DNA of 64,000 nucleotides from Desulfobulbus rhabdoformis (GCF_016919065.1 NZ_JAFFQA010000011.1:1-64000); one strand, 5' to 3'; counted from the first letter of the stretch, positions 31,577 through 40,459 are shown. Program-made: numbers and translations. The notes: generated by a model not told the origin, from the letters alone.

Positions 31577-33371
31577 TTTCGGCTATTCAGAAGAGGGGCA
31601 GGACGGCTCTCTTAGTGATATTCGCCTCTGGCGACGGGTGTGGCAGTACTGCCACTCCCATGTCTTTGCCTTGTTTGGGGCGGTTCTGCTTTCCCTGGTG
31701 GTCACCCTGGCGTCCCTTGGGCTGCCACGCTTGATGCAGATGGGGATTGATCAGTACATCGTCCATGCCGGGCTTGAGCAAGGGACACGCATCAGTGGCC
31801 TGGGGCGGGTTGCGTTCTGGTATGGACTCTGCGTGGGCCTGATCTTTCTCGCCACCTTTGTTCAGGTTGTCCTGCTGGAGTGGATTGGGCAGTCCATTAT
31901 GCACCGCTTACGGCAAAATCTGTTTACCCACCTTCTGACGCTGGATCTAGGCTTCTTTCACAGTCAGCCTGCAGGGCGATTGGTCACCCGGTTGACCAAT
32001 GATATTCAGAACATGCACGAGATGTTCACCTCGGTGATGGTGACCCTGTTTAATGATGGGCTCAAGCTGGTCGGTATTTTCTGGTTTCTCTATATGATGA
32101 ATTGGCACCTTGCCCTGGTGATGACCATCTTCATTCCCCTGGCCGTGCTTTTGACCGTTATCTTCTCCCGGTTTGCTCGGGTGCAGTTCCGGGCAATCCG
32201 TTCTCAGTTGGCCAAGATCAACAGCTTCCTAGCTGAGGCCCTTGCAGGTATTGGCGTTATTCAGGCCTTTGGTGGTGAGGGACGCTCAAGAAACACGCTT
32301 GCGGCCCTGAACCAGGAATACATGCGGCGGACCTTTGGCCAAATCAAGGTTTTTGGCGCCTTCATGCCGCTTATTGAGCTCATGGGGTCGATGGCGGTTG
32401 CCCTTATTATTTGGTACGGTGGCGGAGAGGTCATGCAAGAGCAACTGACTATTGGTGAGCTTGCCGCCTTTATCTTCTATATGCGGCTTTTTTTTCAGCC
32501 TCTTCGCGAGCTTTCCCAAAAGTACTCCATTGTCCAGTCGGCAATGGCCTCGGCAGAGCGCATCTTTCAGACGCTGGATGCCAAGACCTCACTGCACATT
32601 GTCCCCGGGTTCGATCAGAAACAATTTCAGGCGCTGCGTAACCAGGGGAAAATTGATTTTCAGGATGTGCATTTTGCCTATGAAAAGGGGAAACCCATCC
32701 TTTCCGAGATCAATCTTCATATCACCCCGGGAGAGACCCTGGCCCTTGTGGGCTCCACCGGTGCGGGCAAGTCCACCCTGATTTCACTTTTATCCCGCTT
32801 TTATGACCCCGTCTCCGGGCAGATTTTAGTCGATGGTGTGGATGTGCGCCAGGTGCCGCTTGCAACCCTGCGTCAGCGGGTGGGGATTATTATGCAGGAT
32901 ATTTTTATTCTTCCCGATACGGTGCGGGCCAATATTATCCTCGACCAGGCCGATGAACCGGATCGGTTGGAGCATATTTTAGAGCAAACCGGCCTGCACT
33001 CTTTCATTGACCGTCTTCCGCAAGGACTGGATAGCCGTATCGGCGAGGGGGCGCTTAATCTGAGCCTGGGGGAGAAACAGCTGCTTTCTTTTGTGCGGGC
33101 CCTGTACCGTGATCCGACCATTCTAGTGCTTGATGAGGCCACCGCCTCCATCGATACCGAGTCGGAGAACATGCTGGAACAGGCTATTGAGGCGGGGTTT
33201 AAGGGGCGAACCTCCCTGGTGATTGCTCACCGCCTCTCCACCATTCGACGAGCCGACCGCATTGTGGTCATGGATCATGGAAAGATTATCGAGCAGGGAA
33301 GCCATGACGAACTCATGGCAACAGACACGCTTTACCGCTCACTGGTACGCCTGGATGGTCAGGAAGAATAA
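31569..33371 (+). CDS. ABC exporter half-transporter, catalytic partner
   Basis: The 600-residue protein has six membrane helices and a nucleotide-binding domain with Walker A VGSTGAGKSTLI, Walker B TILVLDEATASID (Glu523 present) and H-loop VIAHRLSTI. Its signature motif is LSLGEKQ instead of LSGGQ. Together with the Asp substitution in the upstream subunit this gives one degenerate and one full ATP site, as in heterodimeric type IV exporters. ATG 31569 overlaps the end of the upstream gene by eight bases; a longer in-frame start is rejected. A hairpin repeat follows at 33406. Confidence 0.9.
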   Translation: MHNFGYSEEGQDGSLSDIRLWRRVWQYCHSHVFALFGAVLLSLVVTLASLGLPRLMQMGIDQYIVHAGLEQGTRISGLGRVAFWYGLCVGLIFLATFVQVVLLEWIGQSIMHRLRQNLFTHLLTLDLGFFHSQPAGRLVTRLTNDIQNMHEMFTSVMVTLFNDGLKLVGIFWFLYMMNWHLALVMTIFIPLAVLLTVIFSRFARVQFRAIRSQLAKINSFLAEALAGIGVIQAFGGEGRSRNTLAALNQEYMRRTFGQIKVFGAFMPLIELMGSMAVALIIWYGGGEVMQEQLTIGELAAFIFYMRLFFQPLRELSQKYSIVQSAMASAERIFQTLDAKTSLHIVPGFDQKQFQALRNQGKIDFQDVHFAYEKGKPILSEINLHITPGETLALVGSTGAGKSTLISLLSRFYDPVSGQILVDGVDVRQVPLATLRQRVGIIMQDIFILPDTVRANIILDQADEPDRLEHILEQTGLHSFIDRLPQGLDSRIGEGALNLSLGEKQLLSFVRALYRDPTILVLDEATASIDTESENMLEQAIEAGFKGRTSLVIAHRLSTIRRADRIVVMDHGKIIEQGSHDELMATDTLYRSLVRLDGQEE

Positions 33372-33405
33372 AGCGCAGAGAGTAACCATCCGCCCTGCAG
33401 TTGAG

Positions 33406-33442
33406 CCTGAATCCGTGGCAGCGGGCGCTCACGGGTTCAGGG
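33406..33442. repeat. Short CCTGAATCCGTG hairpin between convergent genes
   Basis: CCTGAATCCGTG, a 13-base centre and TCACGGGTTCAGG are nearly perfect inverted repeats of the short form of the family seen at 39270, 53753, 58258 and 61098. It sits between the ABC exporter and the convergent lipid-transport operon and could serve as a stop. Confidence 0.75.
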
Positions 33443-33539
33443 GGAAGAATGAGCGCTTTTTCCGAAGGGAGTTTTTGAGCCTGGCATTGCGACCAGGCTT
33501 GTTTGTTTGAGCAGATGAAAATTTTGCCCCCCGCCCCCA

Positions 33540-34385
33540 TCAAGGATTGAGATGGGGGCTGTAGGCAGTGTTTCGATAAAAAGGAAGCCGCTGGCTGAGC
33601 AGGGTCTCCAGGGCTCCTTCTGTTTTCAGTTGCTTGAGATACGCATTGGCTGCCTGGTGGAGTTCTTTGTTTTCCGGAAGAATCGCCCAAGCCAGGGACT
33701 CTCGGGTGAGCAAGGTGGTGCCGGGGGTCAGGCCTTGTTCGATGAACTGGGCCGCATAGTAGTTGTTGGTGGGAAGGTCACAGATGAACACGTCAATGCG
33801 ATCCATGATCAAGGCCTGGAGCCCGGAGAGGCTGCTGGCGTAGTGGTGGATACTCCCCTTGGGATTCAGGCCTCCGACTAACTTCGCTCCAGGGCTTTCT
33901 TTGACCACACCCAAGCGGATCGAATCGCTGATCAAGTGTTCGTTTCCTCTTCCCAGCAGAGGAAAATCATCAAGATGCATCAGAGCGACCTGTCCGGAGA
34001 TGAGATAGGGCTCCGTAGTTGCCAGTCTCTGCTCTCGGGCCGTAGCAACAGACATTCCGGACATGATAATATCGATGCGTTTTGCCTGAAGCGAGGGCAC
34101 GAGTTTCTGGCGAGGCAGTTCCACCAACTTCAGAGGCCGGTTGAGTGAGCGTGCGAGGCCTTGGGCAAAGTTCAGTTCAAGACCGGTTACCAGCCCATTT
34201 TTTTTCATGATCAAGGGAGGGCTGTCCGGAGCAATACCAACCTTGAGCGGTTGCGGCTCAACAAATGCGTCCAACGGGCCGTCGGTTCGTTTGGCCTGGC
34301 AACCGCCAAGTAAACCGGTCAGCAGGCAGCAGAGCAGGAGTGTGTACCAGGCGTTGAAGGGAAAGAGAAGGCGTGGTGAACTCAT
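33540..34385 (-). CDS. Lipoprotein solute-binding protein (family 3)
   Basis: The 281-residue protein has a lipoprotein signal (hydrophobic segment ending LTGLLGGCQ, with the lipidated Cys at about residue 29). The solute-binding domain has PLKVGIAPDSPPLIMKKNG, GLELNFAQGLARSL, IDIIMSGMSVATAREQRLAT and a second lobe from IRLGVVKESPGAKLV. Amino-acid-type family 3 binding proteins have this order. Being last in an Mla-like lipid-transport operon without amino-acid permease genes nearby is unusual. The ligand cannot be told. It follows the DUF3124 gene by five bases. Confidence 0.85.
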   Translation of the reverse strand: MSSPRLLFPFNAWYTLLLCCLLTGLLGGCQAKRTDGPLDAFVEPQPLKVGIAPDSPPLIMKKNGLVTGLELNFAQGLARSLNRPLKLVELPRQKLVPSLQAKRIDIIMSGMSVATAREQRLATTEPYLISGQVALMHLDDFPLLGRGNEHLISDSIRLGVVKESPGAKLVGGLNPKGSIHHYASSLSGLQALIMDRIDVFICDLPTNNYYAAQFIEQGLTPGTTLLTRESLAWAILPENKELHQAANAYLKQLKTEGALETLLSQRLPFYRNTAYSPHLNP

Positions 34386-34390
34386 AACAA

Positions 34391-34876
34391 TCAGTGCCCT
34401 GGGGTTCCCTTGATAACTCGGCCCGTGGAAACAAATGAAATGCCCTGCTGCAGTTTGGTGCCGATCATCACCGATTCGACAATGGGTTCCACCACCGCCT
34501 CTTCAGCTTTCCAGTCAACCAGGAATTTTGCGCCAGAGCCTCCTTGGGAATCCGATTCCGGGACAATGAAGCGGATCGAACTCAACGGAGCAATAGTCTG
34601 TTGTTTGTCCAGGTAGCGGCGCAGCAGTTTCCCATGGGAATCATAGTAACGAACACTGGTTAAAATGAGCGCACGCTCCGGGTCTGTGTTGCGGATACTG
34701 AGTGTTGCCGTGAGCTGAAAGGGGCGGTCACGAAAACGATCGTCAGCATAGATATGCGAGTAAATAGGTACGTAGACCGTCTGGCCCATCCATTTTGATA
34801 AGACCTGCATGGCCGAGGCTGGACGTGTCAGTAGTACCAACGACAGAAGACAAAGAAAAAGGCGTAAAGTAGGCAT
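34391..34876 (-). CDS. DUF3124 exported protein
   Basis: The 161-residue protein has a signal peptide (LRLFLCLLSLVLLTRPASA, cut after ASA) and one beta-rich domain with QTVYVPIYSHIYADDR, TATLSIRNTD, SVRYYDSHGKLLR and an FLVDWKAEEAVVEPIVESVM end. This matches the DUF3124 family, whose function is unknown. It is translated with the lipid-transport genes, 15 bases after the auxiliary lipoprotein gene, so an envelope role is inferred. Confidence 0.75.
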   Translation of the reverse strand: MPTLRLFLCLLSLVLLTRPASAMQVLSKWMGQTVYVPIYSHIYADDRFRDRPFQLTATLSIRNTDPERALILTSVRYYDSHGKLLRRYLDKQQTIAPLSSIRFIVPESDSQGGSGAKFLVDWKAEEAVVEPIVESVMIGTKLQQGISFVSTGRVIKGTPGH

Positions 34877-34891
34877 GATAGATTGAATGCG

Positions 34892-35503
34892 TTAAAGGGC
34901 TGTGTGAAGCTCCACAAGGGATTGTGCTATCTCACGACTTAAATCGGCCAGAGCACGGGACGCTGCATGAACATAGCCTGTGTATTCAGGCGTGTCTATG
35001 GAGCTTTTCTGCTGATATATTTTTCTCAAACAGATTGTTTGCTTCCTTCGGTCGCTGATGGTGTAGGTCGCACGGGTCTGAAACTCTTTTCCATCACCAC
35101 TGAACTCTCCCACCTCCACCTCCACCTGGTAGGCCGGCTGTGCGTAGCGGGGACCGGGAAACAGGCTCACGTTGGCTGTTGCCAGAAGCTGTTGCAGCTG
35201 GCTGGTCAGGTGTACTGCGAGCTGTTTGTCCAGGCTTGCAGACCAGAGATGCGAGGCAGCTGCCCGTGCTTCACCGTCTCTTTGCTGATAGAGAAGGCTT
35301 CTCCCCTGGAGGTGCGGGGCCACCTGTACCGGCAACACCAGAATTATTTCTTTTACTCTCTGATCCTCAGCTACAATCGGGGGCTGGTTGATGCTCTGCA
35401 GGCTATAGAGGGTTGCCGTTTGCGTGGAACTCAGGCAGCCTGCAAGTGACAGAACGAGAGCCAGGAGTAACCCGTGGCGAGACCACTGCGCTGGTCGATT
35501 CAT
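34892..35503 (-). CDS. ABC-transport auxiliary lipoprotein (PqiC/ABC_trans_aux type)
   Basis: The 203-residue lipoprotein has a signal ending LSLAGCLSS (lipidated Cys at about 23) followed by ATLYSLQS, then strands with ILVLPVQVAPHLQGRSLLY and a LDKQLAVHLTSQLQQLL helix. This is typical of the auxiliary outer-membrane lipoproteins found with MCE transporters. It would hold or receive lipid at the outer membrane. It lies two bases after the MCE-protein gene. Confidence 0.85.
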   Translation of the reverse strand: MNRPAQWSRHGLLLALVLSLAGCLSSTQTATLYSLQSINQPPIVAEDQRVKEIILVLPVQVAPHLQGRSLLYQQRDGEARAAASHLWSASLDKQLAVHLTSQLQQLLATANVSLFPGPRYAQPAYQVEVEVGEFSGDGKEFQTRATYTISDRRKQTICLRKIYQQKSSIDTPEYTGYVHAASRALADLSREIAQSLVELHTAL

Positions 35504-35505
35504 GG

Positions 35506-36513
35506 CTACTGCACCTCTCTGGGGCCAAAAATAAGGGCATTGGGGTTCTGCTGCAGATAATCGGAGACCTCTCGAATGGAGGTCGCTGTCTGCTCAATTT
35601 CCCGTAATGAACTCTCAAGCTGATAGATAAAAGTTGAGTCTTTGGCGGTCAACTGCTGCAGGTTGGCAAGTGTTTGTGAAAGGGAACCGGTTGCCTTGTT
35701 GAGATTCATAAGAGTGCGATGCAGCTCCTTGCTGAGACCAGGGAGAGTGTGCTGCCCGTCTTTGAGCAGGTCTTTTGCCGCTTGTGCAGCAGAACCCACC
35801 TGGCGAATGCTTGTTTGCAGGGTATCGGCGAGCTCTGGAAATTTTTCATCCACATGGAGCAGAAGCGTGTTGAGTTTGTTCACGCTCACGCTTGCGCTCT
35901 GAAAGAGTTCATGGGTTTTTCTGGAGCTGATCAGTTGGTTCAGCCCATCCAGAGCAAGTCCTGCTTTAGCAAGCAGTTCGCTTAAAGGGAGACTTTCAAT
36001 TGTTTGGGTGATTTGCTCCAGGCCCGAGGGCATGGTCGGTATTTCCAGAATCTCCGAGTTGTTTCCCCGGTACGTAGCCGTGTTTTCAGGGTGGAGTGCA
36101 AGATCGATATAGAGTTTGCCGGTGAGAAAGCTGGTCATTTTTAATTGGGCTCTGAGACCATTGGCTATCATCTGACTCAGAGCGGTGCGCAGAACATCAG
36201 GATCCCATTCTTTTGAAGAGGTGCCGGTAATTGAGGCAGCCTGTTCAATGTCGATGGCTACCGGTATCAGGTAGGTGTTGGACCGCTGATCAAAGTTGAT
36301 CTGGACCTCGCTGACCCGGCCTATATTGACTCCGCGGAAGGTGACCGGTGCCCCGACATCAAGTCCGTACAGAGAACCTGTAAAGTAGGCAACACAGCGA
36401 AATTGTTGATCGCGAAGTTGCACCTGACCAAGAATGATAATCGCAACGACGGTGATGGCCAGTGCCACAAGAACAAAACCACCGATCAGGGTCGGGTTGG
36501 CTTTTTTACTCAA
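35506..36513 (-). CDS. MCE-domain substrate-binding protein (MlaD-like)
   Basis: The 335-residue protein has an N-terminal membrane anchor (about 8-30, LIGGFVLVALAITVVAIIIL). An MCE domain follows (about 38-130, with FTGSLYGLDVGAPVTFRGVN and GRVSEVQI, then ALDLH-like LYIDLALHPE), then a long helical part at about 165-320 that would form a periplasmic needle or tunnel. It is the periplasmic component of an Mla-type phospholipid transporter. It overlaps the ATPase gene by four bases. Confidence 0.92.
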   Translation of the reverse strand: MSKKANPTLIGGFVLVALAITVVAIIILGQVQLRDQQFRCVAYFTGSLYGLDVGAPVTFRGVNIGRVSEVQINFDQRSNTYLIPVAIDIEQAASITGTSSKEWDPDVLRTALSQMIANGLRAQLKMTSFLTGKLYIDLALHPENTATYRGNNSEILEIPTMPSGLEQITQTIESLPLSELLAKAGLALDGLNQLISSRKTHELFQSASVSVNKLNTLLLHVDEKFPELADTLQTSIRQVGSAAQAAKDLLKDGQHTLPGLSKELHRTLMNLNKATGSLSQTLANLQQLTAKDSTFIYQLESSLREIEQTATSIREVSDYLQQNPNALIFGPREVQ

Positions 36514-37286
36514 ACCGTGCGCACCTCCCGTTTACCGGTTCCCCGGGTGAGAAATTGAACAACCGTTTCTTCCTGACACTCTTTCAGTAACATTTTGGGA
36601 TCGCCTGTGGCTAGCATAGTCTTTTTTTCACCGTCTAAAAAGACCGAGTTTGTACCGATGGCATAGATCGAGGCCAGCTCGTGCGTGACGATGATCACGG
36701 TGGCGCCCAGCCCTTCGCAGAGTTCCTGGATGAGCTGGTCCAGGTTGCGGGCGCTGATGGGATCAAGCCCTGCTGAGGGTTCGTCAAAAAAAAGGAAATC
36801 GGGGTCCAGCGCGATAGCTCTTGCCAGAGCCGCCCGCTTGCGCATGCCACCTGAGAGCTGTGCCGGGTAATAGGATTCAAAGCCAGCCAGACCGACCAGG
36901 GAGAGTTTAAAGGAGACCAACTCGTCTATGACCTTGGGCGCCAGGGAGGTATAGTGGGCAAGGGGGAGGGCGATGTTTTCTCCGAGGGTCATGGAACTCC
37001 AGAGGGCGCCTGATTGGTAGAGGACCCCGGCCTTGCGCAAAATTGCAGCCCTGTCCGTTTCATCTAGTTTCCAGAAGTTCTCCTTACCATACCAGATTTC
37101 ACCCTGAGCTGGTTGCATCAGACCTATCATATGGCGCAGCAGGGTCGACTTGCCACAACCGGACCCCCCCATGATCACAAAAATGTCGCCCTGGTTGATG
37201 GTGAAATCAAGGCCACGCTGCAGCACGAAACTGCCATAGGCCATGGTCAGGTCGGAAACGGTTATGGCGGCTGCGGTTGCGCTCAT
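36510..37286 (-). CDS. ABC ATPase of lipid transporter (MlaF-like)
   Basis: The 258-residue ATPase has Walker A IMGGSGCGKSTLLRHM, signature LSGGMRKRAALARAI, Walker B FLFFDEPSAGLDPISA and the switch histidine in IIVTHEL. The wording GGSGCGKST and SGGMRKR matches the MlaF group. It powers lipid transfer between inner and outer membrane with the MlaE-type permease and MCE protein of the same operon. Confidence 0.94.
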   Translation of the reverse strand: MSATAAAITVSDLTMAYGSFVLQRGLDFTINQGDIFVIMGGSGCGKSTLLRHMIGLMQPAQGEIWYGKENFWKLDETDRAAILRKAGVLYQSGALWSSMTLGENIALPLAHYTSLAPKVIDELVSFKLSLVGLAGFESYYPAQLSGGMRKRAALARAIALDPDFLFFDEPSAGLDPISARNLDQLIQELCEGLGATVIIVTHELASIYAIGTNSVFLDGEKKTMLATGDPKMLLKECQEETVVQFLTRGTGKREVRTV

Positions 37287-38395
37287 CTATAAAGGAAGTA
37301 GGTAATGATGGAATCTGAGACCACTATAAGCACGATGGAGGTGACCACCGCCGAGGTGGTTGCCGCTCCCACTGCCAGGGCGCTCCGGCCGCACTGCATG
37401 CCGCGCAGGCACCCGGCAAAGCCAATGAGCACACCAAAAATTGAGCTTTTCAGTAGGCCCTGTCCACATTGATTGAGGGTCAGGGTTTTACGGGTCTGTT
37501 CCAGAAACTCGATCAGTGAGAGATCAAGCATACTCACGCCAATAATGGAACCGCCGAGAATCCCCATGATATCAGCATAAATGCAAAGGAGCGGGAGCAT
37601 CAGCATCAGGGCCAACATGCGGGGCAGCACGAGAAAACCCACCGGTGAGATGCCCATGGTGCGCAGGGCATCGATCTCTTCATTGACCTGCATCGTTCCC
37701 AGTTGGGCGGCATAAGAGGCGCCGATTCGCCCGGCGATAATCACCCCGCTCATGAGCGCGCCCATCTCCAGCACCATACCCAATCCAACCAGGTTGGCCA
37801 CGTAGATCTGGGCTCCGAACATCTGCAGTTGCACTGCCCCAACAAAGGAAAGAATCACCCCAACAAGAACTGCGATCAGTGAAACAATGGGCAAAGATTC
37901 AACCCCGCAGCTTTGGACAAAGCCGAAAAAATCACGGCTTTTAAAGGGTCTTTTTCCCCCAAGCAGCTCCATGAAGGCCAGGATGATCTCACCGATAAAG
38001 GTCGCGATTTCAATGGACTGATCTGTAAGGTCCAGTACCCTGTTGCCCACACGGGTGATAAATGACTCTTTGTTTGCTCCTAAAGAAGGGCTTTGTTTCG
38101 GCGAGGTGGCGCTGAGATGCAGCAGATCCCGAACCCCTGAGGGGAGATCTTCTAGATGGATTGCTCTCTGCTCGGTGTTGGCGTGGTTAAGAATGTTCTG
38201 CAGAAAAATGAGCAACCGTGTGTCCCAGTTGCCAAGCCCTTCTTCGGCAAAATGCAGGTGCCGTACTTCTGGAACCAGGGCGCTGAGGATAGGGCCTGGA
38301 TTCGGCGGCTCTGACTGCAGGGTCCAGTACCCACTCAATATGACACGGACCTCTCCTTTCTGGCTGCAATCAAGTCGAAACCGGGGGGAGTGCAT
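37283..38395 (-). CDS. Lipid-transport permease (MlaE-like) with STAS-like N-terminus
   Basis: The 370-residue protein has an N-terminal soluble part of about 110 residues, with VRVILSGYWTLQ and VRHLHFAEEGLGNWDTRLL, which fits the degenerate STAS domain that precedes some MlaE permeases. A permease of about six hydrophobic segments follows, including VVLEMGALMSGVIIAGRIGA and RTMGISPVGFLVLPR, the EQ loop region of the MlaE family. E. coli keeps the STAS part as the separate protein MlaB; here it is fused. It starts the lipid-transport operon proper, 43 bases after the SYLF gene. Confidence 0.92.
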   Translation of the reverse strand: MHSPRFRLDCSQKGEVRVILSGYWTLQSEPPNPGPILSALVPEVRHLHFAEEGLGNWDTRLLIFLQNILNHANTEQRAIHLEDLPSGVRDLLHLSATSPKQSPSLGANKESFITRVGNRVLDLTDQSIEIATFIGEIILAFMELLGGKRPFKSRDFFGFVQSCGVESLPIVSLIAVLVGVILSFVGAVQLQMFGAQIYVANLVGLGMVLEMGALMSGVIIAGRIGASYAAQLGTMQVNEEIDALRTMGISPVGFLVLPRMLALMLMLPLLCIYADIMGILGGSIIGVSMLDLSLIEFLEQTRKTLTLNQCGQGLLKSSIFGVLIGFAGCLRGMQCGRSALAVGAATTSAVVTSIVLIVVSDSIITYFLYR

Positions 38396-38438
38396 GGGCT
38401 ACATCCAACCAATGCTTGGAAAGTGAAACTGTCTGCTT

Positions 38439-39149
38439 TTACCAGCCAAGAGGTTTTCCCTGCGTTTGTGGAGGCTTTGCTTTGGGCAGAAGCTGACGAA
38501 GAGCGTCTGCCTGTGGGTTGTTATATTTCTGGGTAATGAGAATATCAAATATCTGCACCGGAGAGGTGTAATACTGACGGTTCCAATCATCTAAGGGGTT
38601 GATGATGGCCCCCTCTAGGCTTATACCGCCGTACAAACCTTGGGAGCGACCAAAGGCGAGGATATCAGCTGTCTGCGCCTTGGCCGAGATTCCCACAGGG
38701 CCGGCAGCAACCGCAACATCGGCTCCGAGTTTGAAATCAGTGCTGAGCATGGCCTTCAGCCCACGGTCAGTCATGACCAGGAGAATAATTTCAGAGGCAT
38801 CGGCGCCTATCTGGAAGCCGACAGAAAGACTGCCCATGCTGTAAAAAGCTGGAGAACTCCATCTGCCGGTGGTTGGATCCTGGGCAAGGAGTACGCCTCG
38901 ACCGCCGGAACCCCCCACGATAAACCCACCGCGGAGGAGTTGGGGGACAATGAAAATGCCCCGAGCTGTCGAAACATTGTTGCGAAACCATTGCATATCC
39001 GGATCGGCAAGAAAGCCCCGGTAGACGACGGTGGCCTGATTGACCAGGCTTTCCGGGTTCGTGTAGTACTCTGCCCTAGCCGGAAGCGCAGAGCATAACA
39101 CAAGGCACAACAACAAGGGAAATAGGGCAAATCGGACGGAAGAGGGCAT
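38439..39149 (-). CDS. SYLF-domain (Ysc84-type) lipid-binding protein
   Basis: The 236-residue protein has a signal peptide (SSVRFALFPLLLCLVLCSAL, cut after PARA) and a SYLF domain with GIFIVPQLLRGGFIVGGSGG, GVLLAQDP, WSSPAFYSMGSLSVGFQIGA and GADVAVAAGPVG. SYLF proteins bind phospholipids, and bacterial ones are exported. ATG 39149 has GGAGG six bases upstream; a start 11 codons earlier is rejected. It heads the minus-strand unit that continues with the MlaE permease, making a role in membrane lipid handling likely. Confidence 0.88.
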   Translation of the reverse strand: MPSSVRFALFPLLLCLVLCSALPARAEYYTNPESLVNQATVVYRGFLADPDMQWFRNNVSTARGIFIVPQLLRGGFIVGGSGGRGVLLAQDPTTGRWSSPAFYSMGSLSVGFQIGADASEIILLVMTDRGLKAMLSTDFKLGADVAVAAGPVGISAKAQTADILAFGRSQGLYGGISLEGAIINPLDDWNRQYYTSPVQIFDILITQKYNNPQADALRQLLPKAKPPQTQGKPLGW

Positions 39150-39269
39150 GTCGAACCTCCGTGAAAAGGACTCAATACACAAAAGTAAATAGGGTCATGG
39201 GCTTCTGAGGTGCAAGGGAAATCCACACCTTACGGAAAGCCTTATGCAAGGCACCCTATCAGTTTACCA

Positions 39270-39332
39270 CCTGAATCCGTGATGGCGGGTGGGCACTGAA
39301 CAATGTATCTTATGAATGCTCATGGATTCAGG
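39270..39332. repeat. CCTGAATCCGTGA inverted repeat
   Basis: CCTGAATCCGTGA (39270-39282) and TCATGGATTCAGG (39320-39332) are inverted ends with one mismatch around a 37-base centre with CACTGAACAATG. It is one of the short family members. Confidence 0.75.
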
Positions 39333-39409
39333 TACCAGTAAAAAGCAAAGATATGGTAGGAAACGTGTTTCGACAACAGAAATTTGTCGTGCCGGGAAAG
39401 AGGGACGCG

Positions 39410-39440
39410 AATCCGTGCGCGTGATGAGCGCACACGGATT
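39410..39440. repeat. AATCCGTGCGC hairpin
   Basis: AATCCGTGCGC, a short loop and GCGCACACGGATT form a hairpin sharing the AATCCGTG core with the neighbouring repeat family. It may be a diverged member or a terminator for the rubredoxin gene. Confidence 0.5.
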
Positions 39441-39506
39441 GTGGAAAAAGGGCTGCAAAACCTCCGTCTTCCAGCTGACGAAGGGCGAAGCCTCTTGGTT
39501 AGGTGG

Positions 39507-39665
39507 TCAGTCGGCCTCGTAGAAGTATTCTTTTTCAGCACCACACTTGGGACAAACCCAGTCATCAGGGAGGTCGGCAAAGGCGGTACCGGGAGCGATA
39601 TTGTTTTCGTAATCACCTTCTTTAGGGTCATAGATATAACCACAAGGACATTCCATTTTCTGCAT
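39507..39665 (-). CDS. Rubredoxin with shortened first metal knuckle
   Basis: The 52-residue protein contains [36 protein letters not shown] and AEKEYF, the standard rubredoxin core, with four cysteines for one iron. The first knuckle reads ECPCGY, i.e. Cys-x-Cys, where most rubredoxins have Cys-x-x-Cys-Gly; the second, CPKC, is normal. Rubredoxins pass single electrons in the cytoplasm, often to oxygen- or peroxide-reducing enzymes in anaerobes. ATG 39665 is chosen because AGGAG lies upstream and the longer frame adds an atypical leader. It stands alone. Confidence 0.88.
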   Translation of the reverse strand: MQKMECPCGYIYDPKEGDYENNIAPGTAFADLPDDWVCPKCGAEKEYFYEAD

Positions 39666-40117
39666 TGGGGCTTCTCCTGGAAGAGTTGACAAAAGGTGCA
39701 CCAATCAAGGCAAGGTTGAGCGCATGATTGGTATAATCAAACACACCACAATAGTAGTTATGAATAGGTTGGTGGACAAGTGAAACCCGTTTTTTTGAGA
39801 AAAATTATTCTTTACTGTGGTGGAGCGATTCGCAACAATGAAGGGGGATTTCTTTGGGTTTTTGAGAGGGGAGAGATGGTTTTGGAGGGAAAATATCAGT
39901 AAACGAACATTCCACTTGACAGATGTCCCTGTGATCGGGTTAAATTGCACGTTCTGCGAATGAATATTTTCACTGATTTTTAATTGTGCCCGCGGGATAC
40001 ACTCAAACGGCGTGCCGAGCGCTTATACGCATAGATGCACGGTCTCCTCTGCGGGGTTAGACGAGTTTAATAATATTGTTGCTGATTTAGATATTGAGGA
40101 TAGAGAGGAGGAGTCGC
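39666..40117. other. Divergent gap of 452 bases between rubredoxin and rplU
   Basis: The right half carries the rplU promoter and a leader of about 165 bases; the leader may fold as an L21 autoregulatory structure, but I could not confirm one. The left half is A+T-rich, contains no supported gene, and should hold the rubredoxin promoter. Confidence 0.5.
39916..39945 (+). promoter_or_regulatory. Sigma-70-type promoter of the rplU operon
   Basis: A perfect TTGACA lies at 39916-39921 and TTAAAT at 39940-39945, 18 bases apart. This predicts a leader of roughly 165 bases before rplU. The -35 box is strong, the -10 box only moderate. Confidence 0.55.
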
Positions 40118-40429
40118 ATGTATGCAATAGTTCGGACCGGCGGTAAGCAGTACCAGGTAGAGGCCGGTGATACGCTTCGCGTTGAGAAGCTGCAAGGTGA
40201 AGTAGGCGACACAGTAGAATTATCAGACGTTCTTCTGGTGGTCGATGGCGAGGCTGTAAAAATTGGGCAGCCCGTGGTTGACGGTGCCAAGGTCGTTGCC
40301 AAAATCGTTGAGCAGGGCCGCCATAAAAAAGTGCTTGTGTTTAAAAAACGCCGCCGGAAAGGGTATCAGGTCAAGAATGGTCATCGTCAGATGTACACCG
40401 CTCTGGCTATTGAGACGATTTCTGCTTAA
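40118..40429 (+). CDS. rplU: 50S ribosomal protein L21
   Basis: The 103-residue ribosomal protein starts [20 protein letters not shown] and contains [20 protein letters not shown], both textbook L21 sequence. It binds 23S rRNA in the large subunit. ATG 40118 has GAGGAGGAG upstream. The order rplU-rpmA-obgE is conserved across bacteria and confirms the call. Confidence 0.98.
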   Translation: MYAIVRTGGKQYQVEAGDTLRVEKLQGEVGDTVELSDVLLVVDGEAVKIGQPVVDGAKVVAKIVEQGRHKKVLVFKKRRRKGYQVKNGHRQMYTALAIETISA

Positions 40430-40459
40430 ACGAGAAACTGATTTACTGGAGAGTACACC

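Larger units (their letters stand above)
39150..39506. other. Gap of 357 bases between SYLF and rubredoxin genes
   Basis: No gene is supported. It holds one hairpin repeat of the CCTGAATCCGTGA family (39270-39332) and a related hairpin at 39410-39440, listed below. The rest, including any promoter of the SYLF operon, shows no clear signal. Confidence 0.6.

Noticed and set aside
39150..39182. Earlier start of the SYLF protein adding 11 residues
   Set aside because: GGAGG lies six bases before ATG 39149, which also gives a proper signal peptide.
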